NCBI GenBank assembly: GCA_019925095.2
Contig: CM034414.1
Coordinates: 1,590,001-1,654,000, forward strand
Reading direction: 5' to 3'
DNA length: 64,000 bases
DNA from: Dendrolimus kikuchii
Lineage: Eukaryota; Arthropoda; Insecta; Lepidoptera; Lasiocampidae
Position 1 is the stretch's first letter, and each line of letters starts with the position of its first letter. The notes under the pieces were generated by a model. That model had not been told where the DNA came from. It was given only the letters and a program-made list of their open reading frames with translations, and did no database searches. The position numbers were made by a program, and so were the translations under genes. Positions 42,863-55,072 of the stretch are shown here, one piece after another.

Positions 42863-43087
42863 GTATTACACAATAGTATTTTTATATATACAGATAATAA
42901 TAATAACGTCTACTAGTCAAAATAATTATGTACAATGAAGGAATTAAACCACCGAGTAAATCATTATATTTAGGAGCCAGTCTTTTAACTGAATTCTAAA
43001 CTTATTTAACCTAAACGCTTTTAAGTGTATAACTTAGGGCTCGTTAGCGCTCGTGAGTAATTTAGGGCGAGAACAGACATTAGATTA
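42863..43087. other. unassigned DNA
   Basis: May include upstream decayed LINE sequence. No ORF is supported. Confidence 0.35.
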
Positions 43088-43291
43088 TTGTTCCCCAGCT
43101 GCAAATTGTCACTAAAGAAAAAATCAAATTACATGTCGGTAAGGGTTTATAATAAACTTCCCGAGGACTTTAAATATCTGTCCACAAATCTATTCAAACA
43201 AAGACTACACAAATGGCTGTTGGATAAATGTTTTTTCAACACACTTGCTCATAAAGTGGCTCTATGGTCACCGCAATTAGGCACAGAATGA
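43088..43291 (+). pseudogene. LINE reverse transcriptase C-terminal fragment
   Basis: 67 codons with MSVRVYNKLPEDFKYL and FKQRLHKWLLDKCFFNT, the NKLP...FK..L...L pattern at the end of Jockey/CR1-type polyproteins. Followed by a stop and an AT-rich tail. No RT core upstream. Confidence 0.7.
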
Positions 43292-44212
43292 CACCCATTA
43301 TCAAACTGTGAGTAAAAAACATTATAACTCACTAGTGAGTTATAGATTTTTTTTTTAAATTTTATTGGTTGAGTTGCTTTGTTCTTAAAAAAGTTTTTAT
43401 TCAAAAAAAAAAAGATCGTGTTCTATAGAACAAATAAATTAATGTTCCTATTGCTTGCTCATTTCATGCAACTTCTTATTTAAATAGATAATTTTAACTC
43501 GTACGTGTTTAATAAATAAAACTTTCACTCATATATAACTTTTTTTATCTACTAAATAAAATGAGTTTTTGTTGTTATTTTATTCACAAGTGTGTTGAAA
43601 AACGTCGTATGATACACGTGTGTATTGATGATTACCGTCCTCGGCTCTCTTAAGACCCTCGCCTACGGCTCGAGTCTCAATGGCGCCTCGGCGGTAATCA
43701 CCAATGTTACACACTAGTACCATAATGTACTATTACTCCGTTAACGAATTTTTAGGATGATATTTTGACAAATTACATATGACTGACATTAATGTATTGC
43801 GATAGATTTTTGTTCTTGTTAATTTTGTAATAATAATTGTGATAGTGTGTTTTATCAAAAACACATCTTAAACAAAATCTGCACGCCTCATAGGCAGAAC
43901 CTGTGAATCTAATATGCGAATGTCACCTCAAATTTATGTGCTTACAATGTTATAAGCAAATAAATGAATTTGATTTGAGTGCTTTGGAATTTTATTGTAA
44001 ATCTTAATTTATTTGTATAGATGAGCTTCACCAAAGCTCGGCCATAACGCCATAGGCCCCTCAAGCCCATTGAGACCCGCATGCCCGTTCCCATAGAGCG
44101 TACCCACGTGCACAGCAGATGTACCCATTGTGCGCCTGGGTTTAATTTTAGACGTGTTACCATGGTCGATGGTGTACTTGGGATAATTCTGGCAATATTT
44201 TTGAAGGAGTTT
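43292..44212. other. unassigned DNA
   Basis: Small ORFs (43942-44163 minus, 44081-44287 plus) show no recognisable domain. 44040-44160 is mildly GC-rich. Confidence 0.4.
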
Positions 44213-44747
44213 TTGGTGGGAACTGAAAGGGGACGTTGTGCTGTGCAGTTTTATTTTCTAAAAATGTGTATAATTACTCTAAAATGAACAATAGTTTTTT
44301 TTTTTTTTTTATATTTTTTTTTTAATCGGCAGACAAACACACACATTGTATATCCCCAAATTAAGCAAGTTACGCTTGTGTTATGGGTAATATACAACGG
44401 AATACTCTGGGGCCGATCCCAGACACCCAGACCATAGTAAATAACGGAGAAAATACGTTTCCGAAATTTACTATACCAAGAATCGAACCCGGAACCTCTG
44501 CGTTGCAGTGTGGTACGCCGGTAAAGGCTTAGCCCGCTCAACCACAGAGGCCGTCCAATAGTTGTAGGATTATGATAGTTTTTGACTAGTAATTATGTGT
44601 TTTTGCGAGAAATGTGAACTATATAGCCAAATGTGGCCATTCGAGTTATCACAAGAACTCCGTTGAATGACGTCGATTGTAGTCTACAATACAACGGCGC
44701 CTGGCTTAAAGGCCTAGTTGCCAAGCCTTAAACATAAAAAAAAATAT
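44213..44747 (+). repeat. Repeat-K copy 1, interrupted by SINE-F
   Basis: Blocks gggaactgaaaggggacgtt, gcgagaaatgtgaactatat and aaaggcctagttgccaagcc are shared with 54188-54427 and, reversed, 60569-60832. It ends in an A-rich tract, so it may be a retroposon. SINE-F occupies 44295-44555. Confidence 0.75.
44295..44555 (-). mobile_element. SINE-F copy 3
   Basis: Flanked by caatag (44289-44294 and 44556-44561). The related Repeat-K at about 60750 has the uninterrupted site (actattgttcatttt on the plus strand). It carries a long T-rich (poly(A)-type) tail and a B box with one mismatch. Confidence 0.9.
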
Positions 44748-44815
44748 TTGAAACTCAAAGTTGTGTAACCTCCATTTACATTGTTTCAAGCATTTTTATT
44801 ATTTACTAGCTTCTG

Positions 44816-45050
44816 CCTGCGACTTCGTCCGCGTGGAATAGTTAAAAAAAAGTAAGTAAAAAAAACCCCCCGATTTTGAAACATTCTTCCTTGGTGCTCC
44901 GCTCCTATTAGTCTTAGCGTGATGATATATAGCCTATAGCCTTCCTCGATAAATGGGCTATCCAACACTGAAAGAATTTTTCAAATCAGATCAGTAGTTC
45001 CTGAGATTAGCGCGTTCAAGTAAGCAAACTTCAGCTTTATATTTTAGTCA
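44816..45050 (-). mobile_element. Hel-1 Helitron
   Basis: A|CTAGcttctgcctgcgac at the left. Blocks gcctatagccttcctcgata and aacttcagctttata at the right. Confidence 0.75.
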
Positions 45051-45371
45051 CTGTTAGATTATAAGAACTAATTTCATGTAACTTTTAATTAATGTTGCAG
45101 TGTATATTAAATATGTTTGATGCCAAAATAAATGAAAAAAATGTAAGATTTTTTTTCTTACAAATTATTTTAGCTAAATTGTGTGTTGAAATGATTAATT
45201 TAAGACATTTTCTACTCTAATAGAAATAGCTATAATTTACAAATATTATAATTGACCCCACTCAAACAAAAATTCATCAAAATCGGTCCAGCGGTTTAGA
45301 AAGCGTTCCTTGACATACACACGAACAAAACACCTATATAGGTATATAAAAATTATTTAAATTGGCAAAAT
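45051..45371. other. decayed Helitron-like DNA
   Basis: Contains tcatcaaaatcggtccagcg, a phrase typical of Helitron/SINE remnants. No boundary can be set. Confidence 0.4.
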
Positions 45372-45620
45372 TTGAAAATGGATGAAAAAAGAATCATAAA
45401 ACAAGTGTATGACGGCATTGTGAGTGGTAAAGTTGTTCCTGGTAAACCGAGACGCACACACCATGATCAAATAGCAGAAGGGAGAACGAAAAGGCAGGTA
45501 AAAATCGCCTCAAATAAACGTGCGTGTATCAAGAGATTAACGAAACTTGTTTGTTAGGATCGTCGCAAGTGGAGATTTATCATCTCTGCCTATCCTCATG
45601 GGAAACAGTGCAATAATACA
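45372..45620 (+). pseudogene. LINE-G C-terminal fragment
   Basis: MDEKRIIKQVYDGIVSGKVV, GKPRRTHHDQIAEG and SNKRACIKRLTKLVC, then a frameshift into DRRKWRFIISAYPHGKQ. Homologous to 31939-33030 and more distantly to LINE-A (KQIYNAKVDG...GRPR..FHDQI). Confidence 0.75.
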
Positions 45621-45729
45621 CTAACAAAGTCGCGAACGACGAAACAAAATTCAAATATGCATTTATTGGTAATGGATACATATTTGTGGCGTCCGATGCC
45701 GAACCTCTAGAGCCAGGGAGTCGCGAAGT

Positions 45730-46039
45730 CTTTTTTTTTTTTTATTGCAGGAGATCAGCAAATGGCCCACTTGATGGAAAGCGGTTACCATCGCCTATGG
45801 ACATTTGCAACATCAAAGTTGCTACAAATGCGCTGCTGCTCTCTTAAGATAAACTGGAACCTGGTCACCAATGCCGGAACACAACTCAAGGCTGTTATGG
45901 GGACATACTTTAGACCAGGGGTGGTAGCCATCCAGTCGGGCAAATGCCCTACCACCTGGCTGTGGGTTGTTAAGTCGCCTCTTACGACAGGCCGCCCGGC
46001 CGCAGGAAGTTGTATTCTTTCTCCGTTCCTGCACGGATA
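45730..46039 (-). mobile_element. SINE-B, full length with internal gap
   Basis: Poly(T) to cctgcacggatag. The caggcagacgg block is missing (aaatggcccacttg). Confidence 0.87.
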
Positions 46040-46059
46040 GAGATCGATTTTAGATCTAT

Positions 46060-46185
46060 GATCTCGTTGGATAGAGGTCTCACGTGGCCAAAAGGCTGGC
46101 CTGTACTTGGGGCGTTGCCATCCAACGCGGAAATCTGGCCAGCGTTTTGGGCACGTTCCCAACCGACAGGATTTGGGACATATAT
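46060..46185 (+). pseudogene. LINE-P C-terminal fragment
   Basis: VAKRLACTWGVAIQRGNLAS and VLGTFPTDR in frame. The QRISIAIQRGN core is partly deleted. Confidence 0.62.
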
Positions 46186-46275
46186 ATTATTTGTAATTTT
46201 TTACTAGCAAGTTGTACATAACTTATACTTTTATGAGAATAATAAATGTACGAATGTGCCAGAGTATGTAAGCAA

Positions 46276-46508
46276 AGATATTTTTTTTTTTTTGCAGGAG
46301 TTCAGCAGACTGCCCACTTGATGGAAAGCGGTTACCATCACCTATGGACATTTGCAATACCAAAGGTGCTACAAATGCGCTGCTGCTCTCTTAAGGGAGA
46401 CTGGAACCTGGTCACTAATGCCGGAACACAACTCAAGGTTGTTATGGCGACATACTTTAGACCAGAGGTGATAGCCATCCAGTTGGGCAAATGTCCTACC
46501 ACCTGGCG
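46276..46508 (-). mobile_element. SINE-B, 5' truncated
   Basis: Poly(T), then ttgcaggagttcagcagac to tcctaccacctggc. Confidence 0.85.
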
Positions 46509-47989
46509 AAAATAGATAAATGATTTTTTTTAAATATACTTATTTGTTTTATAATATGTAAGTATAAGTCTTTATCAATAACATGGTCTGTTATATATAT
46601 GTATATATGCATTAATATTTATAGGACATTTATTATTCTGTAAACAAGAACATACTATTTAAATAAAAAAAAATATATAAGTGACATAATGACACTCCAT
46701 GAAACTAAGATCTGTTTCTTTTAGTTGGAAAAACTTGTTAGTTAAATAAAACATAACTACCTGCAATTTTAGTACTTGTGCTTTCTATCTGGTTATAATA
46801 TAATTTATAACTAATTAATATTAATGTTTCTCATAGTTTATTTTTAAGCTAGGTTTATTTATAGGATTATGCCCTCCTTTTTTATTTAGTTCTAGTTTTT
46901 AATTTCAGATTATATAAAGTATATTTAATTCTGTTAGTGCTTATTTAATAATAATCACTATGTTTATTTCTCTATTTACGTAATTTCTTCCGTACCGCCT
47001 AATTTGTAATAGACTAAATGATTGTCCAATAGCAGCCGCTTTAGGCCTCCAGGTATCCTAATATTGTCATATTGTCTTATGATTTTTTAGCTTATATTAT
47101 GCTAACAGATGTTTTAGAATATAAATAAATACCTAGTTTTTAATTTCTACTAATATAATATGAATGCATAGTCATAGATATACGATCATATATTTCAAAA
47201 TACATAAGTTACTATAATAAATGTATTAGTTTAAATGAATTGTAATTTTTCTATGACACATAAAATCCTTTAACCCGAATTCTCAGAAAGCATGGGCACC
47301 CTACTCAGGCGTTTGTCAGCAAGTAGAAGCATTGGGAGCAAACGGCAGATGTTATCCTACATCCGGGTCCATTGTGGGCCCCCTTTTATACAAACGCTAT
47401 TGATTTTTCATCAAATTCAATCAAGTAATTTAAAAGTACACGATTCACTTTTAAGTTGCTTTCTATATTCATTCCAAATATTAATCAACGAGGTGTGGTC
47501 GGCGCTGAAAATCAGCGCCGTGCTGGAGCAAACTCCAACACAGCTTTATGCTGAGTTGCCGAGCTCATGAATTGTAGGAAATGCGCTGTACAACATATCG
47601 AAATTTAAACATAGAAATGTAAGTATAAATTATTTCTACACTTTCTTCTTCGTTCTTTCTTAATTCAGAAGGAAGCTTTTAATTGTCCCAATCCCGCAGA
47701 GCAGACAACTTACATGATGGAAAGTAATTTGAGCAGCATAAGCCGAATTTCGACAGGTTAATTTCTGTCTTGCATGAGTTCAGTAGACTAGGCTTGTGTA
47801 GTACATGTCCTATGTACTAAAAGGAATAAATTCCCGATACTGAATTGAACGAACTGTTCCTTCTCTACTACTAGTTCTTCGTCGTGCGTGATCGTATAGA
47901 ATAGTCTGAATTCGCGATATATCCTTTGTCACTGGTACTATATATACAACGCACGGTCGCACAACAAACACGGAACGCGGCTGGCAATT
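46509..47989. other. unassigned AT-rich DNA
   Basis: The only longer ORF (47292-47570, 92 codons) has no recognisable domain. Near 47690-47790, catgatggaaag and gcatgagttcagtagac hint at very old SINE-B pieces. Confidence 0.4.
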
Positions 47990-48440
47990 TTTTTTTTTTG
48001 AGGCGAGGGAAAATGCTTAACCGATTTACGCACAAACTGGGCCGTTGCTAGGGGAACGACACGCGTCGGTCGGGGGCGATAACACTGCAGCAATAGTATG
48101 CTCTTGGCGGTGCTCCATCCGCGATCGACGTCACAGAATAGTGTGAAAGACTCCGAGTGTTGCTACACGAGCGAGCAACCCCAATACCCACTAAAAACCC
48201 CATCCTCCCTGTCGACCCTGCGCTTTTATTTGTGTTGGAGAGGCTGAGAGTTAGAACATAGTTACGCCCAGTCGATCCAGCGCAATAAAGTGCCTGGAGT
48301 GTGTCCTGGGAGAACACACCCCACTTCGTTGTGCGGGGGTAGAAGGTCCTTTGCTCTCCTAGCAAGCTAAAGGCCCCCCGCGGTAACGGAACGCGGCTGA
48401 CTCTGGCTGAACGAGCGGCAACGATATGGTTACATTCTGA
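47990..48440 (-). mobile_element. LINE-R1-like 3' UTR
   Basis: GC-rich. The minus strand carries ctgggcgtaactatgttc and ggatggggtttttagtgggt, matching the R1-like 3' UTR at 38450-38560. The 148-codon ORF on the minus strand here is therefore judged not to be a gene. Confidence 0.55.
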
Positions 48441-48656
48441 TTCTAAAATAATCCGATAAATACCTATAAAATTTTGATATCTTATATAATGCATTAAGAA
48501 AAAAATATCACAGATATTTTAATATCTAAATAACTTATGTAAAAAATAAACGGGTATTGATTAGAATGACAGTCCTAAGTCTGCAAAGTATGAAGGAAAA
48601 TCAAAATATAATTCACTATTCATTCAGTGTACTAAACTGTACTATATACATACTAC

Positions 48657-48966
48657 ATAACTTCACGCCAGTTCCCTTGCGGGGTAGGCACGAACAACAG
48701 AGCGCCATTTAGGCTTATTCTTACACACCTCACTTGCTTCTTTGACATTCATAACTCTTGTCATGCACGCTCGTCTGTTCTTAAGGCTCCTGACATCACC
48801 TTCTGCTAGTACACGATCAATTTGATCATGGAAGGTGTGTCGTGGCCTTCCACGACTTCTGCATCCATCCACTTTTGCATTGTATATCTGTTTAGTCATT
48901 ATTTCCACATGCCCGAACCACCGGAGCATTCCTTTCCTTACCTTCACCCTGACACTCTCTTTCAGA
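48657..48966 (-). mobile_element. LINE-A 3' fragment
   Basis: The open frame from SVRVKVRKGMLRWFGHVE to YPARELA is intact. The HDER stretch is deleted, as in the copies at 1 and 10018. Confidence 0.9.
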
Positions 48967-49059
48967 CCAACTATACTAAATGTACTAAAAGACCGAATTA
49001 GGAGATCTGACAAATTGTACTAGTACGGAACGCTTCGTTCAGTGACCGAGCAAGAACAA

Positions 49060-49275
49060 GCTTACAGTAGACAGGCACACAGCCCATCTGATGAATAGCG
49101 GTTACCATCGCCTACGGTCATTTGCAACTCCGAAGGTGCTACCAATGTGATGCTGGAACATAACTCAAGGTTGTTATGGCGGCATACTCTAGACCAGGGG
49201 TGGTAGCTATCCAGACGGCAAATACCCTATCACCTTGTTGTGGGTTGTTTTATTTCTCAGTTCCTGAACGGATAG
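49060..49275 (-). mobile_element. diverged SINE-B with deletions
   Basis: gtagacaggcacacagccca to tcagttcctgaacggata. Internal losses around the tctcttaaggg block. Confidence 0.75.
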
Positions 49276-49500
49276 CTGCCTTTCAATTTTGTAGAAATGA
49301 GACATATAAAATTTTTCAAAAAATTGCTGTTAAAAAAAACGTTTCGACTTTATAACTGCTTTTTCATTTTATTGTAAAAATTCCAAATATTATTATTAGT
49401 ATTTCTATTGTATACATACACAATAATATTTTATATCTTAACACAAAGCCCTTGAAAATACTTCGACAACCAGGAAACATCATTAATAACAAATAAGCTA
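49276..49500. other. unassigned AT-rich DNA
   Basis: No supported gene or repeat. Confidence 0.4.
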
Positions 49501-50165
49501 ATCAGATCACAAGGGGAAGCTTTTTTGTAAAACATTCTTTCTTTTTTAATTGATAACGCAATCGTATCTAGTACTAAACGGCGGTCTTATTGCTAACAGC
49601 GAATTCTTCCAGACAACATTCTGGAGATAATTTCAAATTTCGAATAGTGAATCAGATCACAAGGGGAAGCTTTTTTGTAAAACATTCTTTCTTTTTTAAT
49701 TGACAACGCCTCATGTCTTACTAAACTGAAAGACAGAAATACACTTTTTTTCGAAATTAGAATAGAATAGAACATTCTTTATTGCACTTCATAAAATAAT
49801 ATACATGGGTTAACAATCGTATAACTAGTACAAACGGCGGTCTTATTGCTAACAGCGATTTCTTCCAGACAACATTCTGGAGATAATTTCAAATTTCGAA
49901 TAGTGAATCAGATCACAAGGGGAAGCTTTTTTGTAAAACATTCTTTTTTTTTAAATTGACAACGCCTCATGTCTTACTAAACTGAAAGACAGAAATACAC
50001 TTTTTTTCGAAATTAGAATAGAATAGAACATTCTTTATTTCACTTAATAAAATAATATACATGAGTTAACAATCATATAACTAGTACAATCGGCGGTCTT
50101 ATCGCTAACAGCGATTTCTTCCAGACAACATTCTGGAGATAATTTCAAATTTCGAATAGTGGGTC
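49501..50165 (-). repeat. tandem array of LINE-J 3' UTR (256-bp unit)
   Basis: cggcggtctta recurs at about 49579, 49835 and 50091, exactly 256 bp apart. atcagatcacaaggggaagc recurs at 49501, 49651 and 49907, where the first spacing is shortened by a 106-bp deletion. Each unit contains the LINE-J hairpin (attgctaacagcgat) and an (AGAAT)n-like tail. Confidence 0.92.
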
Positions 50166-50222
50166 GGTATTCAGTGCGCGTAGTTTAAAATATGTATATA
50201 TAATCATATATACACATATTAA

Positions 50223-50432
50223 TCTATACTTCCTTATATATAATATTATAAAGAGGTAAAGTTTCTGTTTGTGACGTTGTAGGGGGTAATCACTGGATCT
50301 ACTAAACTGATTTTAAAAATTCTTTTACTGTTCGAAAGCTACGTTAACAGGGAGTGTCATAGGCTATATAACGTGACGCTATATACCACGGGAGCGGGAC
50401 AGAGCGCGGATGAAACCGCGCCGGGCCGCTAG
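50223..50432 (+). mobile_element. Hel-7 Helitron
   Basis: A|TCtatact at the left with a small extra stretch, then taatattataaagaggtaaa and gccgggccgCTAG|T at the right. Close to 35167-35367. Confidence 0.8.
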
Positions 50433-51775
50433 TAGTAAATAAAAATACACATGTCACAAATATAATCTACAGAGTTATTATTTACGGGATTAGTATTCTT
50501 CTGTGTTTTAAATGCTTTATACACGTTTCAAAGGTGGCATTTGTGTTATTTTACATATTTCACAAAAAGGTAACTTGTATGTGAAGTATTTTTCATACAG
50601 GAATGTCGTACCGCACCCCGCCTTGTTCCGTTAGAAGTACTTAACGAGTGAAGTGAGAATAGAACCGCATTTGCGGGTAACTTTACTTGGTAAATGTATC
50701 TTTATAATTTATTTTGTATTATTGGAATATGCGCTGTTGGTTCTTTTTCAATAAATAAATAAAATTTAAGTAGTATCATTAGATTTTTGAAAAATCAATT
50801 ACCCTTGTCAGGAATAGAATCGGTTTATTTTGAAAAATAAACACGGCTTGCATTATTAAGTATACCAAACCATAGAGTAGCTTGTAAGGATTAATTTCTG
50901 TGACTGTAGGCGTCTAAGAGAAATGGTTGTTTTTGGACAAAATCTTCTATTTATGTAGCCACAACTCTAGTGTAATAGGTACGTAAGTTTATGCAGGCAA
51001 TTTTTTTAATGCTTTGACGTCATTTGACGCTTTTGTTGATGTTTCTTTTATAGGTACTTTAATTTCGTCTGAGCTATAAAGTACAAGAATATGAAAAAAT
51101 TAAGATTAAAATTTACAGCAATAGCCAAATCGTTTAGGAAAATACGTTTTTAAAAATATGGCGTAATTTAGATTAATTCTTTTGCAATGTAATCAGTGAC
51201 ATTGACATTTGTCACTTCTATGGAAATCCATAGTTCGTGGACTGCCACACGGTTGTGTAAAGGGCTGATCAAACTATAGGATGCGACAGTGAGCCGCGAC
51301 TGAGAACCACGACTGATAAATGTGCACGGTGTTTAATCGTCTTGCACGCGGCTTCAATTGGCCTACACTTACTGAAATGTTCATGTGTATTGGAATATTA
51401 TCGGGGTTTTCTTTAAGACATCCACATTTCTGTTAAACGTCCGAATCCTCAAGGACAGCCCATGATTATGTCTAATAGAGTTTACACAGTGGACGTCCAT
51501 TATTCATATCCAGTATAAATACCTATGGGAGGGAACGTACTCATATTACGTGACCCGTTCAGGGGGGGAGGGAGGTCTTCAAAAGACCATACTTAGAGTT
51601 ACAGAGGCGGGAGGCCTTAGAGGTTCGTCAAATAGTCGATACTACTACTACATTCAAATATGGCGCGCAGCGTTTAGAGCTTTTCATACGGGTAATGAGC
51701 CTTTTTTTTTACTTTCTGTTTGCAAGAAATGATTTTAAACTTATATATTACTAAGTGGAAACTAGAGGAGAGGGT
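50433..51775. other. unassigned DNA, possibly single-copy
   Basis: No match to the repeat families here and no convincing ORF. 51230-51360 and 51545-51680 are locally GC-rich. Confidence 0.4.
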
Positions 51776-51827
51776 CTTGGCATATGCCAAGTATATATAG
51801 TATATATCCGTAGTATATACTACGGAT
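51776..51827. repeat. two adjacent perfect palindromes
   Basis: cttggcatatgccaag (51776-51791, 16 bp) and a 22-bp palindrome centred on gtatatac (51806-51827, arms atccgtagtat) are separated by 14 bp of TA-rich sequence. Confidence 0.9.
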
Positions 51828-54187
51828 GGTCACCGAGGGGGGAAGAGGGTAATTTTTTCTTTAAAAAATGGTCACATAGCATGGGTGCGTTGCCCATAAG
51901 GCTGTGTGCAAACGGGCTTCCAACCACAGCCACCGCGCACCGGTGGCCAGCAACAAGCAGTTGACACGTTTTTTCATAAATTTTTAGAGATTTGCCGCAC
52001 ACGTGTGGCCGGTGGCCTGTTTGTGCCATAACGTCGCGACTTTCAGCCGCGTCCTACAATATGTTCGGCGCTTTGCAAATTGTGAGAGAATAGGTCTACA
52101 AGCTATATAATACTAATTTTATAATAACCTAACTCGGTAACTTCATATAAACACGCCTCAAGGTGACTTTGATATACCTACATTTGTATACTTAAACACT
52201 TCAGAGATAGCCTCTCAATTAAATAACTTTTAATTGTAAAACTTGTGTTATCAAGGGAAAATTTGTTATTCACTATGAACCGAGAATAAGGTAAAATCTC
52301 CATTTAGTTTTATCCTTATGGAGGTTTTGTAATAAAATAACAAAACGCACATCAAAATTATGTAATATTTAAATAACTTACCATTTAATCTGGTCAATGA
52401 TAACTCGAAAAGCACGTGATCACAGCTTATTTATTAAAACTAAAAAACACGACTGTCTGACCGCCATTACTCAAATACGCGGGACCGTATAAAATAAAAA
52501 TAGTAACTTTATATTGTCAAATTCATTTCGTTTAAAAAAAGAAAACTAATACAGTATTAAAATTAGTCATGTATTTAGTTGAATACAATTTATTTTTAAG
52601 ATTTTACAAATAACACTTTTTTAATATGAGTAATAAAACATTAATATCCGATACAACAGATTAAAAATTACACTGAAACGATAACAAAAGGTTTTAATGA
52701 TTTATGAAAATGGTATAGAGACTGATTTGTGATACTGAAATGATATGGCCTTGTTATTTTTGCTAGAAATTTACGTACACACGTCTGAACGCTAACTGAA
52801 CTAATCTGAACTGAGCGAGCAATGTGCTGAATGGAGCAATGAATGATTGTCAAAAATAGTTCGATGGGTGGGTATCGGTCGTTTCTAATTTATAGTGTCT
52901 CAGCGCTTTATAGCGCTGAACATGTTTTATTTATGAAAACTCGTATGCATAAAATATTGAGTTTGAATAAAATTACACTTGTTTATTTATTTTATATATG
53001 ATTAGGACAATTTACTCGCACAATTTTCGGTTCCAAATTCCATGGCAGCCTTGCGTATTCTGATATGAAAATTATTCTAAGATCTGTAAAGTAACCTACA
53101 CGATAAATTACATAACTAACCTTGGAACGAATTCATACTCAATACACTTATTGGAAAAGAGAAATGCCTAAAAACAGTCAATCTGCAAGTATAGTGATGT
53201 TGAAAGCCAAGAAGTTCCAGCATTTTGAGCTTCTATAACAAGCTCTCGAAGCACCGTATCAATTACTATCATAATGAGATATAAATACAAACTGTATAAC
53301 CATGCTTTGACCAAATAAATTTGATTTGATTTAGAAATTGAATCAATAACATCTATCCAAAAGTTAGCGTTTTTCGCCGACTGAGAACTATTACTACTTA
53401 CTAAGAAGGCGACCTACAGTTTTATGGGACTTAATATATAACTTGCCATTTAATATATTAAGTACAAGGTGAAGGTAGGTATATTTAAGTTCTTTTACTG
53501 TATTACTTAAGTTATATTATGATTGTATTTTCTTTAATAAGGCATATATTGATTTCATATTTTGTAGTTTTTATAGAAATATTTTAGCAGACCTTATTGA
53601 TATAATTAGAGTACTAACAAAAATGTATTTTGTGTCTATGCTTTTCTAAGACAGTAAGTACATCGTTTAAAATCATTTGTACTATATATACTATAAAAAA
53701 TATGAAATAAGTTTATTTCTAAATAACGATGTAAAATCTTCCATTGAAAAACAAAATTTCGTAGACACACACAGAAAAAGTTCAAAAATTTAAATTAAAA
53801 TACGACAAAGCGCTTGCAGCGCTACACGTACGATATGCACCACTTATCGTGCAATGGGCTTGCGGCGATTCAGCCAATCAAATGCCTTGTTCCATATTCA
53901 AATAGCTATGCGTACTGTTGAGTGCTGCTAAGGTTGAGAATCAATGTGTGTCAAAGTTTTTTTTAATATAGTAAATGACATCACGCCCTTTTAACCTTGA
54001 AAGGCGCTCAGAGATTTATTATAAGCTAATGTATTATTCGGGGTACGCTTCTTCTACTTATAATTATGGAACGTATTTTAAAATTGCATTGCCATACAAC
54101 GTGACGATACAACCAGCCTTCTGGGTACGCTTGTCTCTGGCAGAGATTTATTAATCTATAATCACCTCAGAACACTATTAGATCGGG
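51828..54187. other. unassigned DNA, possibly single-copy
   Basis: The longest repeat-poor stretch. 51880-52060 has an imperfect inverted repeat (caccggtggcc against ggccggtggcc). 54105-54140 (caaccagccttctgggtacg) may be a tiny LINE-P remnant. No ORF stands out. Confidence 0.4.
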
Positions 54188-54427
54188 AGTTTTTAGCGGG
54201 AACTGAAAGGGGACGTTGTGCTGTGCGGTTTTATTTTCTAAAAATGTGTAAAATGACTCTAAAATGAACAATTATGTGTTTTTGCGAGAAATGTGAACTA
54301 TATAGCCAAATGTGGCCTTTCGAGTCTTCACAAGAACTCCGTTGAATGACGTCGACTGTAGCCTACAATACAACGGCGTCTAGTTTAAAGGCCTAGTTGC
54401 CAAGCCTTACACTTAAAAAAAAATATT
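54188..54427 (+). repeat. Repeat-K copy 2
   Basis: Same blocks as 44213-44747 without SINE-F, but lacking the gttgtaggattatgatag stretch. Ends in ccttacacttaaaaaaaaa. Confidence 0.75.
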
Positions 54428-54795
54428 AAATCGTCTGAGATTACTTGTTTATAATTGTGGGAGTTTAAGTAAGTGTGTGGTGTGTCGATGATGGTTATCC
54501 CGTTGGATAGGGTAACGCACCAATGGCGAGAGCCCATGGCTCAATCTCCCAAGAGTATATTAAGTTCTTCATGGTTCCTCATTTAACTAAGACTATATAC
54601 ACAGAAAGCTTATCGTTTACGTGATGTGCACACCAGTATTCTAATCAATATTAAATATTATATTTACACGTTTATGAGATTGTACATTTTTGATGATTTA
54701 GACAAATGCCCAATCTTATCGGCAGTTCTAACGGCGATATCGTCTATTTGTATTTATGTAGCATCACGTTCATTTATTGACCATAGACTAAATTA

Positions 54796-55072
54796 TCTAT
54801 ACATATAATAAAACTGTAGAGGTCGAATTTCTATACAATGAAAAAAAATGCTAAAAACCGAGTCCGGGGTAAGAAGTAAAATGGAACTAATTTAGATTTT
54901 TTCAAATTTTTTGTTTCTCTGTCAGTTTGTACGGGATAATCTCCGAAACGAATGGACCGGTTATATCCCTGGTCGACATATAGGATACTTTTGATCCCGA
55001 AAAATTTAAAAGAGTTCCCGTGGGATAGTTAAAAAACCGCACCACGCGGACGAAGTCGCGGGCATCAGCTAG
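54796..55072 (+). mobile_element. Hel-8 Helitron, complete
   Basis: 277 bp: A|TCtatacatataataaaac...gcatcagCTAG|T. The 3' hairpin cgcggac-gaa-gtcgcg ends about 10 nt before CTAG, as expected of Helitrons. Confidence 0.85.

Noticed and set aside
48048..48494. 148-codon minus-strand ORF
   Set aside because: The region matches the R1-like LINE 3' UTR at 38450-38560 in a different coding context, and its GC-rich composition explains the lack of stops.
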